DNA of 64,000 nt, from the NCBI RefSeq assembly GCF_001639745.1, contig NZ_LTAX01000013.1, positions 45,719 to 109,718 on the forward strand, read 5' to 3'. The position numbers and the translations under genes were made by a program. The notes under the pieces were generated by a model. That model worked only from the letters and a program-made list of their open reading frames with translations, was not told where the DNA came from and searched no databases. Source of the stretch: Marinomonas gallaica (lineage in GTDB: Bacteria > Pseudomonadota > Gammaproteobacteria > Pseudomonadales > Marinomonadaceae). This document shows, piece by piece, positions 24,635 through 32,337 of the stretch; the stretch's first letter is position 1; every line of letters starts with the position of its first letter.

Positions 24635-24695
24635 CTTGACAACATATTGTCAACTAACTAAGCTCAACTCATAATTTGACAACATATTACCAACA
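24635..24695. promoter_or_regulatory. Repeated TTGACAACATATT motif, putative MarR operator
   Basis: Two direct copies of TTGACAACATATT lie between the divergent marR and membrane-protein genes: one at about 24646-24634 in the plus reading CTTGACAACATATTGTCAA, which is itself palindromic, and one near 24676. TTGACAATATG...CATATTGTCAA symmetry is typical of MarR-type operators. Confidence 0.55.
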
Positions 24696-24716
24696 TCAGC
24701 CACCGAAGAGAACACT

Positions 24717-25166
24717 ATGCTTCCAAGACTTCACCGCTTCGCCGCCCTCGTAGCGACCTTATGTATCGCCTTGTTCTTCACATCGACTCTGGTGGTTGAA
24801 CTTGTTGGTACGACCGAGTCCATTGTGCGCATCAAATCACTCATTCTATCGCCGGGTTTATGGATCTTGATCCCCGCGATCGCGTTGACGGGCATCACTG
24901 GCGCCATCATGGGCCAACATAGCCAAAACACGTTTGTTGTGCGTAAGAAAAAACGCATGCCGTTTATCGCACTAAATGGTGTGGTCATTTTGATACCCGC
25001 TGCGTATTTCTTACATCACTGGGCAAGCTTAGGCGAATTTACCGCGACATTTTATCTTGTCCAAGGGATAGAGTTGCTGGCTGGGGCAATCAACCTCACC
25101 TTGATGACGTTGAATATTAGAGATGGCAGAAAACTTCACGCTAAGGCTTCTAAGCGAATGATTTAA
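24717..25166 (+). CDS. Membrane protein of unknown function
   Basis: A 149-residue protein with four likely membrane helices (FAALVATLCIALFFTSTLVVEL, GLWILIPAIALTGITGAIMG, FIALNGVVILIPAAYFLHHW, FYLVQGIELLAGAINLTLMT). The length and layout resemble small DUF-type inner-membrane proteins found beside MarR regulators. The divergent MarR gene probably represses it; a role in efflux or stress is inference only. Repeat locus C begins shortly after the stop. Confidence 0.8.
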   Translation: MLPRLHRFAALVATLCIALFFTSTLVVELVGTTESIVRIKSLILSPGLWILIPAIALTGITGAIMGQHSQNTFVVRKKKRMPFIALNGVVILIPAAYFLHHWASLGEFTATFYLVQGIELLAGAINLTLMTLNIRDGRKLHAKASKRMI

Positions 25167-25202
25167 TAGAGATGCTCATTAACTGCATTCCATGTGTTTG
25201 AT

Positions 25203-25692
25203 TTGCCCTGACGGTCGCGAAGCGACATTGCGCAAGCGAATGGAATGCATGAATTTTCGCCGCCTCAAGAAGTGAGGCGTTAGCGCAAATTCCCTCGGGA
25301 ACCGAGGTCCTACAGATCGCGAAAAAATTTCGCTCGTACAAAAGATGATTCAGCATTAATGAGAGACTTTATGCGTTGGATTCGCGCTGACGGTCGCGAA
25401 GCGACATTGCGCAAGCGAATGGAATGCATAAATTCTCGCCGCCTCAAGAAATGAGGCGTTAGCGCAAATTCCCTCGGGAACCGAGGTCCTACAGATCGCG
25501 AAAAAATTTCGCTCGTACAAAAGATGGTTCAGCCTTAATGAGAGACTTTATGCGTTGGGTTCGCGCTGACGGTCGCGGAGCGACATTGCGCAAGCGAATG
25601 GAATGCATAAATTCTCGCCGCCTCAAGAAATGAGGCATTAGCACAAACTCCCTCGGGAGCCTAAGTTCTTCAACTCCCGAAAGGATTACTCT
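25203..25692. repeat. 179-bp tandem repeat array, locus C
   Basis: A partial unit from about 25203, then anchors at 25253, 25432 and 25611, each exactly 179 bp apart. The units at 25253 and 25432 are nearly identical. The last unit decays after about 80 bp (CTCCCTCGGGAGCCTAAGTTC), matching the truncation point class of locus B. It fills the whole space between the membrane protein gene and the gene at 25703. Confidence 0.9.
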
Positions 25693-25702
25693 TTTAGCGA
25701 GC

Positions 25703-26023
25703 TTAGTTGATCCGTGTCCAGAAGGTCATATCCACGCTTTCGGAGTCAAGCAGCTCCAAATACTCCAGCGCCACCGCATTAGACAGCCATTGCTGGCAGT
25801 ACTCTTCAACTTTTTCTTGCGTGCTTGCCATGGCTACGTCGGCGTATACACCATCGGCTCGCTTTAACAAAAAATGCGCCACCAGCTCTGATTGCTGGCT
25901 TAAAAACTCGGCTTCAACGCGTTTTGAAAGTACAATCAAGTCCTGTTCAAGACAGCCCTCTTTTAGCTTAAAGAATGCGATCTCAACACCGCCCATTGCA
26001 CTTAAGTTGTTTTCATCGATCAT
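25703..26023 (-). CDS. Hypothetical protein, possible dimeric alpha/beta-barrel fold
   Basis: A 106-residue soluble protein (MIDENNLSAMGGVEIAFFKL...). The beta-alpha-beta pattern VEIAFFKLKEGCLEQDLIVLSKRVEAEFLSQQ and ADVAMASTQEKVEEYCQQWL resembles ferredoxin-like monooxygenase/EthD-type barrels, without a named match. ATG 26023 is chosen because GAGGAGG lies just upstream; the in-frame extension has no such site. It follows the YafY-type regulator with 60 bp spacing on the same strand and is probably cotranscribed or controlled by it. Confidence 0.75.
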   Translation of the reverse strand: MIDENNLSAMGGVEIAFFKLKEGCLEQDLIVLSKRVEAEFLSQQSELVAHFLLKRADGVYADVAMASTQEKVEEYCQQWLSNAVALEYLELLDSESVDMTFWTRIN

Positions 26024-26082
26024 GGTAACCTCCTCGTTTGTTAGAAGGTTCACTATAGGATGCCCCTACTGACAACCTTGTG

Positions 26083-26766
26083 TCAGTAGGATTCGCCTTG
26101 ACGAAGATTAATATAATGAGATAACGATACGTTATTGGGGATGGAGCGTTGTTCGGCTGGCAATAACCCTTTAATACGATCAATACGAAAGTCACGGTAG
26201 GCATGACGTTTGAAACACCAAGCACCCAACGTCCATTTGCCACCCCAATAAAACAACCCCAAGGGGTAAATAGCACGCTGCGTCACTCTTTCATCGGCAC
26301 TTTGATACTGGAGTGTTATCTGAGCTTGGTTTTGAATGGTGTCATGCAAGTGCCCCCAGACTGACCGATCCACGTCTTTCGTGGCCAACACGGGCGTCCG
26401 CACTATACGTTTGTCATCGGTTTGCGACATATGTTCTGGCAGAGCCGCTTCGATCTTCGCTAACAAAGACTGTGCACTTTGCGAAAAACTGTCCGTGGTT
26501 AACGCTGCCACAAAGTTTACCCCGGATACCAGCGCTTCGAGTTCCTGCGCCGTCAATGTTAAAGGCGGCAGCTCATAACCTTCGGACAAAGAGTAACCTA
26601 CCCCAGCTTCACCATAGACAGGCACACCGGATACAGATAAGTCGTCAATATAACGATAAATCGTACGTTCGCTAACACCGAGCTTTTCCGCCAAGGTTTT
26701 AGCCGTTACTGGCTGATGCTTTATGAGGATATTCGTTAGCTGGAATAAACGATCGGATTTGCGCAT
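26083..26766 (-). CDS. YafY-type HTH/WYL transcriptional regulator
   Basis: A 227-residue regulator: HTH_11 DNA-binding domain (RKSDRLFQLTNILIKHQPVTAKTLAEKLGVSERTIYRYIDDLSVSGVPVYGEAGVGY) followed by a WYL domain (RAIYPLGLFYWGGKWTLGAWCFKRHAYRDFRIDRI). WYL domains bind nucleotides or other ligands and control stress or defence genes in many bacteria. The downstream small gene at 25703 is the likely partner. ATG 26766 matches the family start MRKSDRLF. Confidence 0.92.
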   Translation of the reverse strand: MRKSDRLFQLTNILIKHQPVTAKTLAEKLGVSERTIYRYIDDLSVSGVPVYGEAGVGYSLSEGYELPPLTLTAQELEALVSGVNFVAALTTDSFSQSAQSLLAKIEAALPEHMSQTDDKRIVRTPVLATKDVDRSVWGHLHDTIQNQAQITLQYQSADERVTQRAIYPLGLFYWGGKWTLGAWCFKRHAYRDFRIDRIKGLLPAEQRSIPNNVSLSHYINLRQGESY

Positions 26767-26833
26767 GGACACTCAAATGAAAGAAAGGCTTACAAAGCAA
26801 CATACTAAATACTAAAACCCCAAATCAATACCT

Positions 26834-29083
26834 TTAGGATTCTCTAGACCATTTTTCAAGAATGCACTCTAACTGCTTGAGATTAATCGGTTTGCCCAAA
26901 AAGTCGCACATGCCAGCCTCTTCACATTGTTTCTTATCGTCTTCAAAAACGTTAGCCGTTAATGCGATGATGGGGACATGGCGATAGTCATCCATTTTTT
27001 TAATTTCTAGGGTCGCTTGCAGGCCATCAATTATTGGCATTTGCATGTCCATAAAGATCAAATCAAACACCTCTGTTTTACAGATATTGATTGCTTGTTC
27101 ACCATCTTCGGCGAGTGTAATCGAGCCAACTTTTAGCTTACTTAGGACCCCTTTAACAACAATCTGGTTAGTTTTGTTGTCTTCGGCCACCAGCACCTTT
27201 AAATTCGAATAGTCGGCATTCTCTGATGACGTATCACTCTTTTCAGCTTGCGCATCTGATACGGCTAGGGAGCATTGTTCGGTTTCAATTTCAAAAAAGA
27301 ACCTCGACCCTTTTTTGACGTCACTCTCGACTTCAAGTTCAGATCCCATTAGAGACAGCAACTGGCTGGTGATGGTTAGCCCCAGACCCGTACCACCAAA
27401 TTTTCGCGTTATGGATGTGTCCGCTTGTGCGAAGGCACCAAACAGCTTTTCAATGTTGTCGGGATCAATACCAATACCGGTATCGGTCACGCTGAACAAC
27501 AAGGTCATTTTATCGTCCGAATCTACTTCAGCGTGGGTTGTTAAGGCGACTTCACCATGGTCTGTGAATTTGATCGCATTCCCCAGCAAATTCATCAGTA
27601 TCTGCTTGATTCTTGTTTCATCGCCGACAAAGGCTATGTTCTGGTTTGTAGGGCACGTGCGGACTGATAATTGAATGCCTTTAGCAGTAGCTTGGCCATT
27701 GAATAAAAGTTCAATGTCTTTTAATAATGCATTCAAGTCTATGGGGCGTTGTTCAAGCTCAATTTTACCTGCTTCAATCTTACTCACGTCTAAAATATCA
27801 TTGATAATCACCAATAAGCTTTCACCGGATGACGTAATAATATTGAGCATTTCTCTTTGTGGCGCGACTAGGTCTGTGTGAGATAACTGCGATGCCATCC
27901 CCAATATGCCATTCATGGGTGTGCGAATCTCGTGACTCATATTTGCAAGAAATTCAGACTTCACTTTAGACATCTGTATAGCGGCTTGTTTCTCTTTGTC
28001 TAAGTCTATACTCATATCTCGAAAACGACTGGCTGCCTGAGCCAGTACACCAATCTCGTCTTTACGGTTGATATGGTGTACTGATGCTGATAGATCACCA
28101 CTAAGAAATCGACTAAAGCTATCTGTTAAGAGCGTAATGGCTTTAGTGATATGGACATGAAGGAAGAATGCCAGAAATATTAAATACAAAATAATTGCAA
28201 TGCTTAAAATGTTCAGAATATTTTCTGTTGTGATGATGCTTTCGTTAGCACGTCCCTTTATTTTCTGTAGTCTTAATTGGGAATGTTCTCTTAACGTATT
28301 GGCTAATGTACTAAACTCGATGGCATTACCGGCCATTACCACATTAACAAGATTAAAATAGTTTCGATTAACCTGTATGCTTTTTAAAAAATATTTTCGA
28401 TACTCTTTTGCAAGTTCATTTACCCTCAAAGACTCTTCGCTTTTGCCAAACAAACGACTTGAAGCTATTTCATTTAAAGCGGAAGTGACTTGTTTTCTTT
28501 TATGATAGTCTTTTTTAGATAAAAACAACCAAGCGTTACGATGTAAGGTATGCCATTTATTCATTTCCTCTACTAATACAAGCTCATTTTCTACGCTATT
28601 AGACATTTGATTTAAGTTATAGAGCTCAGCAATAGCTGTATGATAGATATCCTCTAGCACAACATCTATTAGAGTTGATCTTGATTTATAGAGTGAGGTA
28701 AGGCCCTCTAAGTTATGCCCTAGCTCATCAACTAACAAGGCAAGCGAGCTAATGTATTGACTTTCTACTTCTGAAGTATCGACAGCGGATAATGAATCTA
28801 ACCTAATTTTTATGTCTTGAAAGTTTTCATCTATTTTTTCAAATACAGCATCGCTGCCCGATAAGCTGTAGACAGAAACATCTCGCTGCATCTCGATAAT
28901 GTCTTTGTTTATTCTTATGATCGAAATGGTATTACTGCTTATCTCTGTCACGTTATTCATGGCCACGCCGATGGTATCGAGACGCTGAGCCATAACGATG
29001 TAGCTTACGACAAGCGTGACAATAACGAAGCTAAAGGCTAAAGCAACTTTTGCAGCAATTGAGCGAGAGATAGATAACAGCAC
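26834..29083 (-). CDS. Hybrid sensor histidine kinase
   Basis: A 749-residue membrane kinase. Helix 1 lies at about residues 10-32; a helical periplasmic region of about 260 residues (TorS/4HB-like) follows; helix 2 is near 290-312; then HAMP, HisKA with SHEIRTPMNGILG, HATPase with NLLGNAIKFTD, DTGIGID and FGGTGLGL, and a C-terminal receiver with VAEDNKTNQ, phospho-acceptor Asp in LIFMDMQMP and Lys in LGKPI. Phosphate must pass to an Hpt protein or regulator not present here. It lies 9 bp after a solute-binding protein gene, so that protein may present its ligand. Confidence 0.92.
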   Translation of the reverse strand: MLLSISRSIAAKVALAFSFVIVTLVVSYIVMAQRLDTIGVAMNNVTEISSNTISIIRINKDIIEMQRDVSVYSLSGSDAVFEKIDENFQDIKIRLDSLSAVDTSEVESQYISSLALLVDELGHNLEGLTSLYKSRSTLIDVVLEDIYHTAIAELYNLNQMSNSVENELVLVEEMNKWHTLHRNAWLFLSKKDYHKRKQVTSALNEIASSRLFGKSEESLRVNELAKEYRKYFLKSIQVNRNYFNLVNVVMAGNAIEFSTLANTLREHSQLRLQKIKGRANESIITTENILNILSIAIILYLIFLAFFLHVHITKAITLLTDSFSRFLSGDLSASVHHINRKDEIGVLAQAASRFRDMSIDLDKEKQAAIQMSKVKSEFLANMSHEIRTPMNGILGMASQLSHTDLVAPQREMLNIITSSGESLLVIINDILDVSKIEAGKIELEQRPIDLNALLKDIELLFNGQATAKGIQLSVRTCPTNQNIAFVGDETRIKQILMNLLGNAIKFTDHGEVALTTHAEVDSDDKMTLLFSVTDTGIGIDPDNIEKLFGAFAQADTSITRKFGGTGLGLTITSQLLSLMGSELEVESDVKKGSRFFFEIETEQCSLAVSDAQAEKSDTSSENADYSNLKVLVAEDNKTNQIVVKGVLSKLKVGSITLAEDGEQAINICKTEVFDLIFMDMQMPIIDGLQATLEIKKMDDYRHVPIIALTANVFEDDKKQCEEAGMCDFLGKPINLKQLECILEKWSRES

Positions 29084-29092
29084 ATTTTTTCC

Positions 29093-30361
29093 TTAAGCGT
29101 TTAGCAACTCGTACCACTTATCTAAACTATAGTCATAGTTCTGCATGACCGTATTCCAGACTGCAATGTTTGAGAAGCGCGACACATAACTACCACCGTG
29201 CCTTACTTCTCCTGCTTTCACCGAAATATTACCATCCGTTCCTCTTAAATCGGTGACCGCTTCTTTTCCATCATACCAGTAATCCCACTCTGCCTGAGAC
29301 ATTAAATCTCGACTGCGCTCTGGATTGGAGATGTAATACCCTTGGCGCGCAATAAAGGCGCCAGGATAACCAGATAGCCACCAATTCATATACCTATAAG
29401 CCGCATCTTTCACTTCTTCACTGGCGTTCGAAGACAAACACATCACACCATGCCATGCCCGATACCCTTCTCTTGGCGCGGCATAAACAACAGGGACACC
29501 TTGACCTCGACAGGCACTTACCGCTGGCGAAAACATGCTTTGAATATTGGCGCGTCCAGATGTCATAAACTCAACCGATTGCGGGACGGACGTCCAAAAA
29601 CCTGAGAAGTGCCCTTGTCTCTTTTTCTGCAATAAAATTTTGAACAATTGATCTATTTCATTGATGGTCATATTGCCGATATCACCAAATGTCATCAGCC
29701 CTTGTGCTTGGGCGGCCAATGCTGCATCAAAGATACCAATCGTGGGTGCGTTAATGAGTGCTACTTTTCCTTTGTTTCGCTCGTCTAGCAGCCACGACCA
29801 AGACTCTGTCTCATACGCGATACCTTCAGGGATATATTGGGTGTTGTAACCAAACGAATCCACATTATGAACATATGGCATAAAACTCAGCTGATTTGTC
29901 GGATTCGAGCCGAGGGATCCATCTGGCTGAACATAAATAATCTTGTTGGGCGCATCGCCTGCACCGACATGAGAGTTTTCCGTTAACTTTCCTGTTTTAG
30001 TCAGGTTGTTAACCTCGTGCCAGTACAGCAGTCGATCCGTTTCAAGGGGCTGAATGGAGCCAGCTTGCCATAAAATATTTATCGAGTCAGACCAGTGCTC
30101 ATACAGATCAAAAGCGCTAGGATCGGAGGACGCTTTTTGCAGTAACGCCGCATCTCCCATGGGAGTAAATTCGAGGTTAATGCCTAATTCTTTCATGGCC
30201 CTCTGACGAAGCTCTTCTTGCAACGTGACATGCGTCCCCATCACTCTTAACGTAACCATCTTGTTGGGGTAGGCGTAAGGAGCCTTGAGTGCAACGGTCG
30301 ATAATGCAGCACCTGCCCCAAGTGTCCGTAAAAAGCTTCGACGATCGATTAAATCACTCAT
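29093..30361 (-). CDS. Tat-exported solute-binding protein (PotD-like)
   Basis: A 422-residue periplasmic binding protein with a twin-arginine signal (DRRSFLRTLGAGAALSTVAL) and a spermidine/putrescine-binding-like fold (VTLRVMGTHVTLQEELRQRAMKELGINLEFTPMG, then AAPREGYRAWHGVMCLSSNAS). No permease or ATPase gene is adjacent. It is the first gene of a two-gene unit with the hybrid kinase at 26834, only 9 bp away, which suggests a sensing role (as in TorT/TorS) instead of, or besides, transport. Ligand not predictable. Confidence 0.87.
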   Translation of the reverse strand: MSDLIDRRSFLRTLGAGAALSTVALKAPYAYPNKMVTLRVMGTHVTLQEELRQRAMKELGINLEFTPMGDAALLQKASSDPSAFDLYEHWSDSINILWQAGSIQPLETDRLLYWHEVNNLTKTGKLTENSHVGAGDAPNKIIYVQPDGSLGSNPTNQLSFMPYVHNVDSFGYNTQYIPEGIAYETESWSWLLDERNKGKVALINAPTIGIFDAALAAQAQGLMTFGDIGNMTINEIDQLFKILLQKKRQGHFSGFWTSVPQSVEFMTSGRANIQSMFSPAVSACRGQGVPVVYAAPREGYRAWHGVMCLSSNASEEVKDAAYRYMNWWLSGYPGAFIARQGYYISNPERSRDLMSQAEWDYWYDGKEAVTDLRGTDGNISVKAGEVRHGGSYVSRFSNIAVWNTVMQNYDYSLDKWYELLNA

Positions 30362-30546
30362 AGTGCTTGTCCTATCACAGCTCTAAAGAATTACTACAGT
30401 GTAGATCGTAAAACAGACAATGCATTAAGGGCTCTGTTTCAATACTACTGTTTACTGATAGCAACGGTGATCTTTTATTGTATTAGAATAAACTGAGCAG
30501 GATGTAATATTCTGTAATCGAGCGTTTCAAGGTATCGTACTGTGTC

Positions 30547-31152
30547 TTAGTGCATCCGTTTGAAGGTTAAATACTTTCGATTTACGATCACTCTGTAACC
30601 TAAAAGCAAAGCAAAAATCACTGAAAAAATCACCGCGAGCGAAGTATCGCTTTTCACTTGCCACCACAAGTGCAAAAGGATGGCGAGCGCTGCGAGGTAA
30701 ACAAAGCGATGCAGACGCTTCCAGTTGCGTCCGAGTCGCTTCATCATTTTCTTAGTGCTAGTGATGGCTAATACAAAGAGAACCACAAGTGCGAGCACAC
30801 CCGCGTAAATATAAGGTTTTTCAAGCAAATCTGAGCGTATCCAACGCCAGCTCAATCCGGCGAACAGCACCAAATAGATCACAAAGTGCAGGATGGCGTA
30901 GAAGAATGCAGAAAGCCCAATAAAGCGCCGATATCGAGTCAGTGCTTTTAAACGCTTAAATTTCATCAGCGGGGTAACTGACAATGCCGCTGCCATCAAT
31001 ACACAGGCCCAAATACCGCTTAATCGCATTAATAGTTTGCCCGGATCCGGAAAATAGTGACCTAATAATAAAGAGCCTAACATCCAAAAAAACGGTAATA
31101 GAAAGACAATCAGTACGTACGGTTTCTCTTTACGATCCCAAAATTTTTTCAC
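30547..31152 (-). CDS. msrQ: MsrQ heme-binding membrane subunit
   Basis: Feeds electrons from the quinone pool or flavin to MsrP for repair of oxidised methionines in periplasmic proteins. The 201-residue protein has about six helices with the ferric-reductase-like pattern: YRRFIGLSAFFYAILHFVIYLVLF and WKRLHRFVYLAALAILLHLWWQ hold the heme-ligand histidines. Its start is one base after the msrP stop, so the two are cotranslated. Confidence 0.93.
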   Translation of the reverse strand: MKKFWDRKEKPYVLIVFLLPFFWMLGSLLLGHYFPDPGKLLMRLSGIWACVLMAAALSVTPLMKFKRLKALTRYRRFIGLSAFFYAILHFVIYLVLFAGLSWRWIRSDLLEKPYIYAGVLALVVLFVLAITSTKKMMKRLGRNWKRLHRFVYLAALAILLHLWWQVKSDTSLAVIFSVIFALLLGYRVIVNRKYLTFKRMH

Positions 31153-31153
31153 G

Positions 31154-32143
31154 TTAAAAGTTCTTCTTCAGGTCCATACCGGCATATAAATCCGCGACTT
31201 CCTCTTGGTAGCCATTGAACATTTCGGTTTCAATGACATTCGGAAAAAGCACACCACTCGGTAATCTTCGCTCTTCTTTTTGCGACCAACGAGGGTGATC
31301 AACTTCTGGGTTTACGTTGGCATAGAAGCCGTATTCATTCGGCGCTAGCATCATCCAGGTGGAAGTCGGCATCTTCTCAACAAAACGTATTTTGACGATG
31401 GATTTGATACTTTTAAAACCGTATTTCCACGGCAGTACGAGTCTTACTGGTGCACCATTTTGATTGGGTAAAATACTGCCATACATGCCGACACTGAGTA
31501 ATGCTAGTGGATTCATAGCCTCGTCCATGCGCAAGCCTTCTCGGTAGGGCCAGTCAATTGAGCCACCTCGCTGTCCAGGCATTTGCTTAGGATCATGAAG
31601 CGTTTCAAAGTAAACATATTTCGCTTTAGAAGTAGGTTTGAATTTTTTGAGAACATCCGCCAGCGGTATGCCCACCCATGGAATCACCATTGACCACGCT
31701 TCAACACAGCGAAGGCGGTAAATCCGTTCTTCTAAAGCAGCTTCTTTGATAATATCATCTAAATCAAACACACCAGTAACCTCAGCTTCACCTTCAACGG
31801 TAATGCTCCATGGACGCGTCTCTAGCGAGCCTGATTTTTTTGCAGGATCATCCTTGCCATATCCAAATTCATAGAAGTTATTGTAGGACGTCGCCACATC
31901 ATAAGGTGCAGGCGTTTCACCTTTGCCATAGGTCGTTTCAGCGATGTTTTGAAAAGCGTTTTGCAGCGCTTGTGGCGGCGCTAAAGGATTGCCAGATTGC
32001 AGTGCTGCAAAGGCATTGCCAAAGCTTAATCCTAACGCAGCGCCTCCTGTGACTTTCATAAACTGGCGTCGGTTTAGATAAACCGACTGATCAGTGACCT
32101 CATTTTCAGAACAATCGGACCGTTTCTTATTTTTAATCAACAT
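31154..32143 (-). CDS. msrP: MsrP methionine sulfoxide reductase catalytic subunit
   Basis: Periplasmic molybdoenzyme of the sulfite-oxidase family that reduces methionine sulfoxide in proteins. Tat signal at the N-terminus (LNRRQFMKVTGGAALGLSF), molybdopterin-binding core with the cysteine ligand in YRLRCVEAWSMVIPWVGIPL, and conserved GMYGS, GAPVRLVLPWKYGFKSIKSIVKI. Length 329 residues, as in E. coli YedY. GAGGAAAG precedes ATG 32143. Forms an operon with msrQ. Confidence 0.95.
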   Translation of the reverse strand: MLIKNKKRSDCSENEVTDQSVYLNRRQFMKVTGGAALGLSFGNAFAALQSGNPLAPPQALQNAFQNIAETTYGKGETPAPYDVATSYNNFYEFGYGKDDPAKKSGSLETRPWSITVEGEAEVTGVFDLDDIIKEAALEERIYRLRCVEAWSMVIPWVGIPLADVLKKFKPTSKAKYVYFETLHDPKQMPGQRGGSIDWPYREGLRMDEAMNPLALLSVGMYGSILPNQNGAPVRLVLPWKYGFKSIKSIVKIRFVEKMPTSTWMMLAPNEYGFYANVNPEVDHPRWSQKEERRLPSGVLFPNVIETEMFNGYQEEVADLYAGMDLKKNF

Positions 32144-32337
32144 AGCACTTTCCTCTCTTGTTAACTGGATTGACTACCAAAGTACGTGCTTGTTCTACAA
32201 ATATCTTAAACATCACATTTACGCCACATTCACAAGTTTATGAACCATCTTAGACGAGCAAAATGGCAAAAACGTTGCTCAAGTTTCATTCAACTCGGCC
32301 GCTAACAAAGCACAGATTCATTAAAGGGACTTTGAAG

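Noticed and set aside
18600..25692. 179-bp arrays as a CRISPR array
   Set aside because: The whole 179-bp unit is conserved; there are no short direct repeats separated by unique spacers, and no cas genes are in the window.
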